Source: Pigmentiphaga sp. NML080357
GTDB taxonomy: Bacteria; Pseudomonadota; Gammaproteobacteria; Burkholderiales; Burkholderiaceae_B
Direction: 5' to 3'
Length of the DNA stretch: 64,000 nucleotides
Assembly (NCBI RefSeq): GCF_002188465.1
Contig: NZ_NINW01000058.1
Coordinates: forward strand, 62,001-126,000
In this document: positions 12,907 to 21,730 of the stretch, piece by piece
Layout of the letters: every line of letters begins with the position of its first letter
Position numbering within the stretch: position 1 is the first letter of the stretch
The notes under the pieces: generated by a model
What the model was told of the DNA's origin: nothing
The model's database searches: none
Seen by the model: only the letters and a program-made list of their open reading frames with translations
Position numbers and translations under genes: made by a program

Positions 12907-13743
12907 ATGCGCTATCTCCGTTTCATCCATGACGGCACCAAATACCTGGGCACCCGCGACGGCGACAAGATCCGGATCCTCGGCGAGGCATCCATCGAAT
13001 CCTTGCTGGCCGCAGGCACGGACCTGGAGACTTATGCCTCCACGCGCGGCGGCGGCAAGCTGGTGAACGAGGCCGATATCACCTATCTCCCCATCGTCGA
13101 ACATCCTGCCAAGATCTTCTGCATCGGGCTCAACTACGCCGACCACACCAAGGAAAGCAAGTACGAACAGCCCGCGTATCCGACGATCTTCCCGCGCTAC
13201 GACACCAGCCTCGTCGGCCACGGCCAGCCCATCATCCGTCCCCGCGTCTCCGACTCCCTGGATTTCGAAGGCGAACTGGCGGTCGTGCTCAAGCGCGGCG
13301 GGCGGCACATCAAGAAGGAGAACGCCCTGGACTGCGTCGCCGGCTATGCGTTGTTCAACGACGGCTCGGTGCGCGAGTACCAGTTCCTTTCCCCGCAATG
13401 GACGGTCGGCAAGAACTTCGATGCCACCGGCGCCTTCGGCCCCGAGCTGGTCACCGCCAGCGAAGTACCAAAAGCGGCGCGCGGCCTGCGGCTGGAAACC
13501 CGCCTGAACGGCGAAGTCGTACAGTCGGCCAGCACCGACGACATGATCTTCGACATCCCCACGCTGATCAGCGTCATCAGCGAAGCGATCACGCTCGAAC
13601 CCAGCGACGTCATCGTCACCGGCACGCCTGCGGGCATAGGCTGGGCCCGCAACCCCAAGCTGCTGATGCGCGCCGGCGACGTCTGCGAAATTTCAGTTAC
13701 GGGGTTCGCGCCGCTGCGCAATCCGATTGCCGACGAAGCCTGA
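12907..13743 (+). CDS. Fumarylacetoacetate hydrolase (FAH) family protein
   Basis: FAH-fold enzyme of 278 aa. It has a small N-terminal domain and then the catalytic core with the FCIGLNYADHTKES entry strand, metal-binding acids in DFEGELAVVLKRGG, NDGSVREYQ, and the family C-terminal GTPAGIGWARNP. Relatives act as acylpyruvases, 2-hydroxyhepta-2,4-dienedioate isomerases or ring-cleavage-product hydrolases. It is followed 38 nt later by an extradiol-type dioxygenase, so it probably hydrolyses or isomerises that enzyme's product. An AGACAGGAA ribosome site precedes the ATG. Exact substrate cannot be read from sequence. Confidence 0.92.
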   Translation: MRYLRFIHDGTKYLGTRDGDKIRILGEASIESLLAAGTDLETYASTRGGGKLVNEADITYLPIVEHPAKIFCIGLNYADHTKESKYEQPAYPTIFPRYDTSLVGHGQPIIRPRVSDSLDFEGELAVVLKRGGRHIKKENALDCVAGYALFNDGSVREYQFLSPQWTVGKNFDATGAFGPELVTASEVPKAARGLRLETRLNGEVVQSASTDDMIFDIPTLISVISEAITLEPSDVIVTGTPAGIGWARNPKLLMRAGDVCEISVTGFAPLRNPIADEA

Positions 13744-13781
13744 TACGGCGCGGCGCCCGACCGCATGACAGGAGGAGACAA

Positions 13782-14723
13782 ATGACGACACGGACGACCG
13801 CCGGCGACGAATCCCGGCAAGCTTCGGTGCATTCCATCGACCACTACGCGCTGACGGTACCCGACCTCGGCCAGGCCGAGCATTTCCACAAAGCCTTCGG
13901 CTTGTCGGTGACACACGAAAACGGCGGACTGGCGATACGAGCCCAGGACGGGCACGTATCGGCGCGGATATACGAGGGCGAACGCAAGGCGCTGGCCTAT
14001 CTCAGCTTCAACTGCTTCGCCGACGACCTGTCCGGCGTCCGCAGCCAGTTGGACAAGGCAGGCGTCGCACCGGCCAGCGGTGCGCCCTATGCCACGACGG
14101 AGGGGTTCTGGTTCCGGGATGTGGACGGCAACCTGATACAGGTAAAGGTCGGCCCCAAGACCACGCCGGACGCCAAGAGCCCGCTGCGCAACATCCATGC
14201 GCCGGCCGATGCGCGCGGCGCCAGCTTCCGCAGACAAGTGGCCCAGGTGCGCCCGCGGCGGCTCTCGCACGTGCTGCTGTTCACGCCCGACGTTTCCCGT
14301 GCGCTCGCCTTCTACGAGAAAACACTGGGCCTGCGGCTCTCGGACCGTTCCGGTGACGGCATCGCGTTCACCCATGCGCCGCACGGATGCGATCATCACC
14401 TGGTCGCGTTCGCGCGTAGTTCGGCGCGCGGCTGGCACCATGCGGCCTGGGACGTGGCCAGCATCGACGAGGTCGGCCAAGGCGCTGCCCAAATGGCGGC
14501 GGCGGGCTATGCGCGTGGATGGGGGACGGGGCGTCACGTGCTGGGATCGAACTTCTTCCATTACGTACGCGACCCCTGGGGTTCATACTGCGAATTCTCG
14601 GCGGACATCGATTACATATCCGCCGGGCACAAATGGCCCTCGGGCGATTTCGCGCCGGAAGACAGTCTGTATCAGTGGGGGCCCGATCTTCCCTCGGATT
14701 TCATCCAGAACACCGAGGCCTGA
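13782..14723 (+). CDS. Extradiol ring-cleavage dioxygenase (VOC family)
   Basis: Type I extradiol dioxygenase of 313 aa built from two VOC modules (about residues 15-125 and 158-280). The second module carries the 2-His-1-carboxylate iron site: His163 in RLSHVLLFTPD, His219/220 in GWHHAAWD and Glu271 in SYCEFSAD. The enzyme should cleave a catechol-type ring next to the hydroxyls, as 2,3-dihydroxybiphenyl or catechol 2,3-dioxygenases do. GGAGGAG lies 6-7 nt before the ATG. It forms an operon with the FAH gene and ends at a strong terminator. The C-terminal tail after residue 280 is longer than in compact relatives. Confidence 0.88.
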   Translation: MTTRTTAGDESRQASVHSIDHYALTVPDLGQAEHFHKAFGLSVTHENGGLAIRAQDGHVSARIYEGERKALAYLSFNCFADDLSGVRSQLDKAGVAPASGAPYATTEGFWFRDVDGNLIQVKVGPKTTPDAKSPLRNIHAPADARGASFRRQVAQVRPRRLSHVLLFTPDVSRALAFYEKTLGLRLSDRSGDGIAFTHAPHGCDHHLVAFARSSARGWHHAAWDVASIDEVGQGAAQMAAAGYARGWGTGRHVLGSNFFHYVRDPWGSYCEFSADIDYISAGHKWPSGDFAPEDSLYQWGPDLPSDFIQNTEA

Positions 14724-14741
14724 TCGGCCTCCATGAATGGG

Positions 14742-14779
14742 AAGGGCCGCGCCCATCTTGGCGCGGCCCTTTTCCTTTT
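14742..14779 (+). terminator. Rho-independent terminator after the dioxygenase gene
   Basis: A perfect 12-bp GC-rich stem (14742-14753 with 14760-14771), a 6-nt loop and the T-rich tail TTCCTTTT form a textbook intrinsic terminator for the rightward operon. The leftward flank lacks a T-run, so it would act poorly on the convergent monooxygenase gene. Confidence 0.9.
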
Positions 14780-14794
14780 CTGCGCGGCAACACG

Positions 14795-16483
14795 TCAGGC
14801 CGCCATCGCCCTGCCCGTGGCAAGCGCGAGCAGCGGTCGCGCATCCGCCCCGGCCTTGCCGCGCCAGGCGATGTGGTGATCCGGGCGGATCAATACGCGG
14901 TCGGCGCCATAAAGGACGCGCGCAGCCTGGTCGTCGATCTCGAGGAAATCCAGGCGCATGCCGTACTCATCCGCCACGGCACGCCACGACGCGCGCTCGA
15001 CATCGTTCATCCCCTGGAAGGCCAGCAGCGTGAAATCGCGCCCGAACAGATCGAACAACACCTTGCCGCGCACGACGGCATGCGGCGCGCGCGATCCGGG
15101 CAAGGCCAGGGGCACGTAGCGATTGGGATCGTCTTGAGGAGCGGGGCCGGGCTCGATGGCGACAATGGGGCTGTCCAGGTAGCGCACGCCCAGTTGCAGG
15201 CCCGGGATATTGAATTCGCTGGCCACGTGCGCGGCCAGCCTGCGTCCGAGCTCGGCTCGCGCGCGCTCGCCGGCCGCGCCGGCGGCGTCTATGTCTGCAT
15301 CGGGGCGGATATTCCCGATGCTGTCCGCCATGCGGCGCGCGAATGCCGTGTTGCGCAGCGCCATGGGCCGGCGCTCGCGCTCGTAGCTTTCCAGCAGCGC
15401 AGGCGGCGCCGCGCCCTGCACCACGGCCGCGAGCTTCCAGCCCAGGTTCACCACGTCGTCGATCGACGTGTTGTAGCCCATTCCTCCGGTCGGGGTGAAA
15501 AGATGCGCCGCGTCCCCGGCCAGGAACATCCGGCCGCTCGCCATCTTGTCGGCCACCAGCGTATACCCCGCGACCCAGGGCATGCGGTCGATCAGCTCGA
15601 AGTCGAATTCGCTGCCTACCACCGCTCGCGCCACGGCCACGGGATCGATATCGGCGGGTTGCCGTCCCGGCGCCAGTTGCACGGCCAGGAGGAAGGTCTC
15701 GACGCCGTCGACGGCAATCAACAGGCCGCGCTGGTGCGCATTCACGGCCCAGTACTGCCAGGCGGGCTCCTTGCCCATCACCCCATAGAGCTGCCTGGAG
15801 CGGAAATAGATCGACAACATCTGGCCGCCGAAGAAATCCCGCTGTTCGCTGCCCTGTCCCGAGTACCCGATGCCCATGGACTTGCGCACCATGCTGCGGG
15901 GGCCATCGCATCCCACCAGGTAGCGGGCATCCAACCGCCACGGTTCGCCGCCCCCCTCCGGCTCGACGGTCACCGCCACGCCGTCGGCGTCCTGCTCGAC
16001 CGCCACCGCCCGCTGGCCCAGGCATAGCCTGACGCTGGAATAGGCGGCGGCGCGCGTGCGCAGCACGGGCTCGATCAGCATCTGCTGCGCGCGGTGCGGG
16101 AGCTCGGGTGTGGGCCAGGCCTCGCTGCCGTAGTCGCCGGCGTTGCCCGCGGCGGGGTCGCCCGCCTGGCTGCGCCGCGCCGCATCGCCCCGGGAAGGGA
16201 TCCGGAAACGCGCCAGTTCGTGGCCGGCCAGCTGGGTGCAATAGACCACGTCCTGCGGATAGTCCAGCGGCAGCCCCAGAGCCCGGATTTCATCGGAAAA
16301 GCCGCGCCGGCGATAGTGTTCCATCGTCCGGGACGAGGTGGCATTCGCCTTGGGAAACGCCGGCGGATCGGCATCCTCTTCCAGCAGGACGCACGGTATG
16401 TCGCGGCATCCCAGCTCGATCGCCAGCATCAGGCCGGCCGGACCGCCGCCCACGATGGCGATCTCCGTTCGCAGTGCTTTCAC
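14795..16483 (-). CDS. FAD-dependent aromatic hydroxylase (MhpA/TfdB type)
   Basis: Class A flavoprotein monooxygenase (562 aa) using FAD and NAD(P)H. It shows the dinucleotide fold GGGPAG at 12-17, the DG motif in YLVGCDGPRSMVRKSMG, and the GD motif in RMFLAGDAAHLFTPTGGMGYN, followed by the thioredoxin-like C-terminal domain of the phenol hydroxylase group. It resembles MhpA and 2,4-dichlorophenol hydroxylases, so a mono-oxygenated phenol or hydroxyphenylpropionate-like acid is a plausible substrate. The start lies 13 nt after the stop of a Bug receptor gene, with GAGGGAAGA upstream. It converges on the extradiol dioxygenase, which could cleave its catechol product. Confidence 0.9.
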   Translation of the reverse strand: MKALRTEIAIVGGGPAGLMLAIELGCRDIPCVLLEEDADPPAFPKANATSSRTMEHYRRRGFSDEIRALGLPLDYPQDVVYCTQLAGHELARFRIPSRGDAARRSQAGDPAAGNAGDYGSEAWPTPELPHRAQQMLIEPVLRTRAAAYSSVRLCLGQRAVAVEQDADGVAVTVEPEGGGEPWRLDARYLVGCDGPRSMVRKSMGIGYSGQGSEQRDFFGGQMLSIYFRSRQLYGVMGKEPAWQYWAVNAHQRGLLIAVDGVETFLLAVQLAPGRQPADIDPVAVARAVVGSEFDFELIDRMPWVAGYTLVADKMASGRMFLAGDAAHLFTPTGGMGYNTSIDDVVNLGWKLAAVVQGAAPPALLESYERERRPMALRNTAFARRMADSIGNIRPDADIDAAGAAGERARAELGRRLAAHVASEFNIPGLQLGVRYLDSPIVAIEPGPAPQDDPNRYVPLALPGSRAPHAVVRGKVLFDLFGRDFTLLAFQGMNDVERASWRAVADEYGMRLDFLEIDDQAARVLYGADRVLIRPDHHIAWRGKAGADARPLLALATGRAMAA

Positions 16484-16496
16484 AGTGCATCTTCCC

Positions 16497-17483
16497 TCAA
16501 TCGGTCGTCGCCCCCGTACGCCGGACCATCTCGGCGTAGCGAGGGGTATCCTTGCGCATCCATTCGGACACGATCGCCCCTGGGCTGCCCGCCGGCACGA
16601 AGCCGAAGGTCGCCATCTTGGCCTTGACCTCGTCGTTCTCGAGCGCGTCGCGCACGGCCTTGGCGATGGCGTTCACGCGCTCGGACGGCGTACCCGCGGG
16701 CGCCACGAGCGCCACCCAGGTGGACGCGTCCACGCCCTTGGGTCCGCCCGCCTCCTCCAGGGTAGGCACGTTGGGCAGCGCCACCGAACGTTTGTCGTCC
16801 GCCACCGCAAGCACCCGCAGCTTGCCGGCCTGCATCAAGCCGCCCGCAGTGGCGTACGAGCCCAGCGCCCACGTCACCTCGCCGTTCGCTACCGCGGAAT
16901 ACAACTGCGCGGTGTCCTTGAACGGCACGTGCAGCATCTGCGTACCGGTGGCGGCCTCCAGCTGCGCGGCGCCCAGGTGGCCGGGGCTGCCGACCGCCCA
17001 TGAGCCATAGGTCACGCTTCCCGGCTTGGCGCGCGCCGCTGCGATCAGCTCGGGAATCGACTTGATGGGGCTGTCGCTCCCGACGACCACGAAAAAGGCG
17101 GTGCGATAGAGGCCGCTCACCGGGACGTAGTCCTTGACCGGGTCGTAGGGCAGTTTGCGGAACAGGCTCGGATTGATGGCCATGTGGCCGACGTCCACCA
17201 CGCCCAGGTCATGCCCCGTGGCCGCCGCGCGGCGCACCGCCTCCATGGCGATGAAGCCGTTGCCGCCCGGCCGTGGCTCGACGACGACCGGCTGGCTCCA
17301 CGCCTTCGAGAGGTGTTCGCCGAGCAGCCGCGCCACCGCGTCCGGGCCGCTGCCGGCGGGAAACGGGCTCAAGAGGCGCACCGGGCGGGAAGGAAAGGTC
17401 TCCGCCTGCGCAACCGGCGCGCCCAGCGGCTGCAGGGCTGCGGCGCACAGCGCCATCGCCGCCATGAGTTTGGGAAAGGCCAT
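16497..17483 (-). CDS. Bug-family tripartite tricarboxylate transporter substrate-binding protein
   Basis: Periplasmic Bug receptor (328 aa). It has a signal peptide of about 27 residues ending VAQAE, then FPSRPVRLLSPFPAGSGPDAV, VVVEPRPGGNGFIAMEAVRR, PYDPVKDYVPVSG and LPNVPTLEEAGGPKGVD, all standard family landmarks. It is cotranscribed with the flavin hydroxylase 13 nt downstream and divergent from a LysR gene, so it probably captures the aromatic acid that the hydroxylase uses. No membrane subunits are present nearby. Confidence 0.93.
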   Translation of the reverse strand: MAFPKLMAAMALCAAALQPLGAPVAQAETFPSRPVRLLSPFPAGSGPDAVARLLGEHLSKAWSQPVVVEPRPGGNGFIAMEAVRRAAATGHDLGVVDVGHMAINPSLFRKLPYDPVKDYVPVSGLYRTAFFVVVGSDSPIKSIPELIAAARAKPGSVTYGSWAVGSPGHLGAAQLEAATGTQMLHVPFKDTAQLYSAVANGEVTWALGSYATAGGLMQAGKLRVLAVADDKRSVALPNVPTLEEAGGPKGVDASTWVALVAPAGTPSERVNAIAKAVRDALENDEVKAKMATFGFVPAGSPGAIVSEWMRKDTPRYAEMVRRTGATTD

Positions 17484-17589
17484 CGATCGTCTCCGTAGTC
17501 ATGTGCTTGTTGTGGGGACGAGTCTAGTGAAGGGCACTGCCTACAGAAAGATGGCAAAATCCTCCCATCGATGCCTGGGTGTTATCGCC

Positions 17590-18495
17590 ATGAAACTGCA
17601 TCATCTGCGGGATTTCGTCGCCATAGCCGAAGCGCACAGTGTGCGCGGGGCGGCCCGGGCGCTCGGGCTGGCCCAGCCCGCCCTTACCCGCAGCCTGCGC
17701 GAACTCGAAGGCGAACTGGGCACGCCGCTGCTCGAGCGGCATGCGCGCGGGGTGGTGCTCACGCCCATAGGCGAAGCGTTCTACCGCCGCGCGCACGCCG
17801 CCATGGCCGAAATCCGGCGCGGACAGGACGAAGTCGCGCAGCTCCTGGGCACGCCCTCCGGATCCGTCACGGTGGGGCTGTCCAGCGCCGTCTGGCTGGC
17901 GATGGCGGCCGAGGCGCACGAGGCGTTCCGCCAGAAATATCCGGGCGTGCGGCTGCGCATGGTGGAAGGCTTCTTCTCCACGCTGGAAGGCCGGCTGCAG
18001 GACGGCACCCTCGACTTCTACATCGGCCCGCGCCCGGCCCGGCCGATAGGCGACAGCTACAAGGTGGAACTCCTGTTCCAGAACCAGCGCGTGGTCGTCG
18101 GGCGCAAGGGACATCCCAAGCGCAACGCCAAGAGGCTCGCCGAACTGGTTGGCGAGGACTGGATCCTGACAGGCGTGCAGGAACGCGTGGAAGCGGAATT
18201 CGAAGACGTCTTCGCCGCCCAAGGGCTGCCGCCGCCGGTGCCCATGACCCAGGCCGAATCCATGGTCGGCGTGGCGGCGCTCCTGTGTTCGACCAATGCA
18301 CTGGCCATGCTGCCGAAGCAGTGGTTCCATTCGGAGCTGTTCGCGGGCGTGATCGAGCCCATTGCGCTGAAAGACGTGATCGACGGACCGGATATCGTGC
18401 AGATCTCGCGCGCCGGCGTGCCGTTGACGCCGGCGGCGACCTACCTTGCCACGCTGTTCGAACGCATCGCGGGAGCGCTGCGTTCCACTTCCTGA
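17590..18495 (+). CDS. LysR family transcriptional regulator
   Basis: LysR-type activator of 301 aa: N-terminal winged helix (MKLHHLRDFVAIAEAHSVRG, recognition segment LAQPALTRSLRELEGELG) and a periplasmic-binding-like effector domain from about residue 90. It is divergent from the Bug-hydroxylase pair (107 nt gap), which it very likely activates in response to the aromatic substrate or an intermediate. ATG 17590 places the winged helix at the N-terminus as in the family; ATG 17551 would add 13 residues with no family support. Confidence 0.92.
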   Translation: MKLHHLRDFVAIAEAHSVRGAARALGLAQPALTRSLRELEGELGTPLLERHARGVVLTPIGEAFYRRAHAAMAEIRRGQDEVAQLLGTPSGSVTVGLSSAVWLAMAAEAHEAFRQKYPGVRLRMVEGFFSTLEGRLQDGTLDFYIGPRPARPIGDSYKVELLFQNQRVVVGRKGHPKRNAKRLAELVGEDWILTGVQERVEAEFEDVFAAQGLPPPVPMTQAESMVGVAALLCSTNALAMLPKQWFHSELFAGVIEPIALKDVIDGPDIVQISRAGVPLTPAATYLATLFERIAGALRSTS

Positions 18496-18505
18496 GGCCT
18501 GCGAC

Positions 18506-19531
18506 TCAGCCGGCCTGTTCGCGCCAGATGTCGAGGCTCTGCTGGGCCGGACGATCCGAAAAACTGAACAGGATCGCGTCGGTATCGGCGTGCAGGGTGT
18601 ACGGCATCCACGATGGGCAAACGAAAACGTCCCGCGGGCCGAAGCGCAGTTCCAGGCCGCCTATGCGGCATACGCCGCTGCCCTCCCGGACGGCGTAGAC
18701 GGTGGCATCGGTGGATCGATACGGGGTTCCGTCGAAGCCCTGGGGCAGATACTGCAGGAAGGTGCCGATGGTCGGCATCGCCCAGCCGCCCGTGACCGGG
18801 TTCACGTACTGCAGCTTGTGTCCCCAGCACGGATGCGGAGCCTGCGAGCGGGCGAAGGCCAGCAGGGCCTCTCGGCTTCTGGCATAGGGATACCAGCACA
18901 GCGGCGACGTCTTGCTGGCCGGCTGGAAACCGACCGGTTTCATCGTGGCCCCGAACTCCGCCAGGTTCTCCTGGCCGTCGCCGCCGCGATACGAGACGGT
19001 ATCGCCCTTCTCCATGAACTGCGCATCGAAGAGCTCCACGATGGGCACGTCCAGGCCATCCAGCCAGACCATGGGCTCGCTGGAAGGATTGCCGTGGTCA
19101 TGGAACGCCCATGCCGGGGTAATGACGAAATCGCCCTCATTCATCGTGATGCGGCGCCCATCCACCGCGGTGAATGCCCCCTTCCCCTGCAACACGAACC
19201 GCATGGCCGACTGCGAATGGCGATGCGGGGGCGCCGCCTCGCCGGGGAGAATCAGCTGCAGGCCCGCGTAGAGGCTGTGTGTGATCCGGGACCGGCCGCG
19301 CAGGCCCGGGTTCTCCAGGACCAGGACCCGCCGCTCGGCTTCCTCCGCGCTGATGATGCGGCCCGAGTCCTGCAGATACGGCCACATCGTCGCCCACGGC
19401 CAGTGGCAGGGCTGGCAGGGCGTGGAAGGCGTGGGGGTGATCAACCCGTGCAGCACTTCCCACAGCGGCGCGCAGTGGCTGTCGTCGATCCGGCGATAGA
19501 ACGCCTCGCGGCGCGCGCGTACGTCGTCCAT
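18506..19531 (-). CDS. Gentisate 1,2-dioxygenase
   Basis: Bicupin ring-cleavage dioxygenase (341 aa) converting gentisate to maleylpyruvate. The N-terminal cupin holds the Fe(II) ligands in PPHRHSQSAMRFVLQG (His103, His105) and WAFHDHGN (His144). The C-terminal cupin has degenerated ligands, as is usual in this family. The ATG at 19531 shares one base with the TAA stop of the 3-hydroxybenzoate 6-hydroxylase gene, giving tight coupling. It is the last gene of a three-gene gentisate operon controlled from the divergent LysR region at 21.6 kb. It runs convergently into the other LysR gene with 10 nt between them. Confidence 0.93.
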   Translation of the reverse strand: MDDVRARREAFYRRIDDSHCAPLWEVLHGLITPTPSTPCQPCHWPWATMWPYLQDSGRIISAEEAERRVLVLENPGLRGRSRITHSLYAGLQLILPGEAAPPHRHSQSAMRFVLQGKGAFTAVDGRRITMNEGDFVITPAWAFHDHGNPSSEPMVWLDGLDVPIVELFDAQFMEKGDTVSYRGGDGQENLAEFGATMKPVGFQPASKTSPLCWYPYARSREALLAFARSQAPHPCWGHKLQYVNPVTGGWAMPTIGTFLQYLPQGFDGTPYRSTDATVYAVREGSGVCRIGGLELRFGPRDVFVCPSWMPYTLHADTDAILFSFSDRPAQQSLDIWREQAG

Positions 19532-20721
19532 TATTGCGGTATCTCCTTGGGGTCGTACATCCATGCCATGCTCTCCATGGTCTGCTGGGGCGAGCGCGAC
19601 GCGAGGAAGGCATTGCGCAAATCGCGCGTGGCCCCGGCGGCATGGTAGGCATGGCCATAGAGGCGCGCGGTCAGCTGGGTCCGCGAGGTGCGCAGGTAGC
19701 GTGCCCGCTGGTAATCGAGAAACGCGGCGGCCGGATCGTCGCCCCGGTCCCGCATCTTGTTGGCCAGGCACACCGCGTCCTCCATGGCCATGCAGGCGCC
19801 TTGCGCCAGGTATTGCAGCATGGGATGCGCGGCATCGCCCAGCAACGTGACTCGCCCCTTGCTCCAGTTGGACACCGGCTCCCGGTCGCACAACACCCAC
19901 ATGCGCCAGGATTCGATCTTGTCCAGCATGCCCAGGACGAGCGGATGCGCGCCCTCGAAGCGCAGGTAGAGTTCTTCCGGGTCGCCGTAGGTATCCCAGC
20001 CGTCCTCGTAGCGGTCGCTGTGGAATACCGCCACCAGGTTGAACAATTCATTGGCGCGCAACGGATAGTGGACCAGGTGATACTTCGGGCCCATCCACAC
20101 CACCATGGCGTTCAGGCGATTGCCCAGCGGCACCTCGTCGGCCCGCAATACCGCGCGATACGCGATGTGGCCCGACACCCTGGGCTTGCCGTCCCCGACG
20201 ATCGCGCCGCGCAGCGACGACCACAACCCATCGGCACCGATCAATGCGGCGCCCTCGACCCGTTCGCCCCGCTCCGTGCGCACCACCACCCCGCCGGCCG
20301 TCTCGTCGTAGCCCTCGACCCGGGTCGCGGCACGCAGGTCCACGCATCCGCTGGCGCGGCAGGCATCCAGCAGCACCTTGTGCAGGTCGGCGCGATGGAT
20401 CAACCCATAGGGTTTGCCGAATCGCTCCGGAAAGAGCTGGCCCACCGGCAGCTTCGTCAATTCCTCGCCGGACAGCGCGTCCATGGCAATGATGTCGTCC
20501 GGAAAGGACGCCAGTTCGCAGATCCGGTCGGTAATCCCCAGCGCGTCGAAGGTGTAGAAGGCATTCGGTCCGAGCTGGATGCCGGCGCCGATCTCCTTGA
20601 ACGTTTCCGCCTGCTCGAAGACATGCGTCGGCCATCCCTCCCTGGACAAGGCGAGCGCGGCCGCAAGTCCGCCGATGCCGCCGCCCGCGATCAGCACCGG
20701 CCGTCGATTGGCGGCGCTCAT
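19531..20721 (-). CDS. 3-hydroxybenzoate 6-hydroxylase
   Basis: FAD monooxygenase of 396 aa that makes gentisate from 3-hydroxybenzoate. It carries the Rossmann motif GGGIGG (13-18), the long helix-binding segment GAGIQLGPNAFYTFDALGI, the DG motif LIGADGLWSSLR, and the GD motif GRVTLLGDAAHPMLQYLAQGA. These segments and the C-terminal MAWMYDP match the 3HB6H group (NagX, XlnD, MhbM); salicylate hydroxylases share the fold. Context settles the choice: it sits directly between fumarylpyruvate hydrolase (ATGA overlap) and gentisate dioxygenase. Confidence 0.9.
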   Translation of the reverse strand: MSAANRRPVLIAGGGIGGLAAALALSREGWPTHVFEQAETFKEIGAGIQLGPNAFYTFDALGITDRICELASFPDDIIAMDALSGEELTKLPVGQLFPERFGKPYGLIHRADLHKVLLDACRASGCVDLRAATRVEGYDETAGGVVVRTERGERVEGAALIGADGLWSSLRGAIVGDGKPRVSGHIAYRAVLRADEVPLGNRLNAMVVWMGPKYHLVHYPLRANELFNLVAVFHSDRYEDGWDTYGDPEELYLRFEGAHPLVLGMLDKIESWRMWVLCDREPVSNWSKGRVTLLGDAAHPMLQYLAQGACMAMEDAVCLANKMRDRGDDPAAAFLDYQRARYLRTSRTQLTARLYGHAYHAAGATRDLRNAFLASRSPQQTMESMAWMYDPKEIPQ

Positions 20722-21590
20722 GCCGGCTCTCCCGCCGCGGAACGGACGGACACGACCATCCTGCCCACCCGCTCCACCTCGACCTCGATGACGTCGCCGG
20801 GCTCGACCGGCCCCACTCCCTCGGGCGTACCGGTGAACAGCAGGTCGCCGGGGTGCAAGGTATAGAACGACGAGGCCAGTTCGATGAGCTGGGGAATGCC
20901 CAAGACGAGGTCCCGCGTGTTGGCCCGCTGGCGCGGCTGCCCGTTGACCGTCAGCCAGAACCCCAGGTTGCCCGGATCGCCCACCTCGTCGGGCGTCGCC
21001 AGCCAGGGACCGAGCACCGTATAGCTGTCGATCGACTTGCGCAGGCTGCGCTCTTCCGGCCCCCGGGTCGTCATGTCCAGGCCGACGCAGTAGCCGGCGA
21101 TGTATTCGCCGGCGCGTGCGGCCGGAATGTCGCGGCCTCGCTTGCCGATGACCACGACGACTTCCGCCTCGTGGTCATTGCGGCGATCCGCATGCTTGAC
21201 GGCGACGCCCTCGTCCTGGCCCACCAGCGAGCTGGTGGCCTTGAGGAACACGCCGACCCGCTGGATTTCCCCGACCTGGTTGCGATGATGGATCTGGGCG
21301 TCGTTCCTGGCTTCGTCCAGGTGCTTGAGATAGTTGACGGGCGCGGCGATGATCTTGCCAGGATTGGCAACCGGGCTGAGCAGGGACACGTCGGCAAGCG
21401 GTACGCTCGGCGCCCCGGGAAGCAGGTCGCGGATGCACCGCATGACCGCATCGAGATTGGCGATCAGCGGATCGAACCGCGGCAATGGATAGGTATGGGC
21501 GGGCAGGATGCCGAGGGCTGGCGTCACGTCCCTGACGCGATCGCCCTCCACCAGCCCCAGCCGATCCGCGTCGAAGCGGCAGAGCAACAT
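20718..21590 (-). CDS. Fumarylpyruvate hydrolase (FAH family, gentisate pathway)
   Basis: FAH-family hydrolase of 290 aa, first gene of the gentisate operon. It has a family-typical N-terminal domain, then GKIIAAPVNYLKHLDEAR, the metal-binding region NDHEAEVVVVIGKRGRDI, and the C-terminal GDLLFTGTPEGVGPVEPGD. In the gentisate pathway this family splits fumarylpyruvate into fumarate and pyruvate. No maleylpyruvate isomerase gene is in the operon, so it might instead act on maleylpyruvate directly or depend on an isomerase elsewhere. The start at 21590 is preceded by AGGAGAATGC. Confidence 0.87.
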   Translation of the reverse strand: MLLCRFDADRLGLVEGDRVRDVTPALGILPAHTYPLPRFDPLIANLDAVMRCIRDLLPGAPSVPLADVSLLSPVANPGKIIAAPVNYLKHLDEARNDAQIHHRNQVGEIQRVGVFLKATSSLVGQDEGVAVKHADRRNDHEAEVVVVIGKRGRDIPAARAGEYIAGYCVGLDMTTRGPEERSLRKSIDSYTVLGPWLATPDEVGDPGNLGFWLTVNGQPRQRANTRDLVLGIPQLIELASSFYTLHPGDLLFTGTPEGVGPVEPGDVIEVEVERVGRMVVSVRSAAGEPA

Positions 21591-21675
21591 GCATTCTCCT
21601 TGCTAGAGTCCTTGTCCATACGGCCGGCGCCTGGCGCGGCAGCGTTCTTGGGGGAACTTTATGGGGGACCCCTTT

Positions 21676-21709
21676 ATTGCGTCAATCGATGTTCTACTAT
21701 TGATCCAAT
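21676..21709. promoter_or_regulatory. Two ATTG-N3-CAAT repeats, candidate LysR operator
   Basis: ATTG-CGT-CAAT (21676-21686) and ATTG-ATC-CAAT (21699-21709) are two copies of the same dyad spaced 23 bp apart, close to two helical turns. They lie between the gentisate operon and its divergent LysR gene, ending 21 nt before the LysR start. LysR proteins bind as tetramers to two such sites (T-N11-A type dyads), so this is the expected architecture. Confidence 0.6.
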
Positions 21710-21730
21710 TTAAAAACGCAATAATTCATC

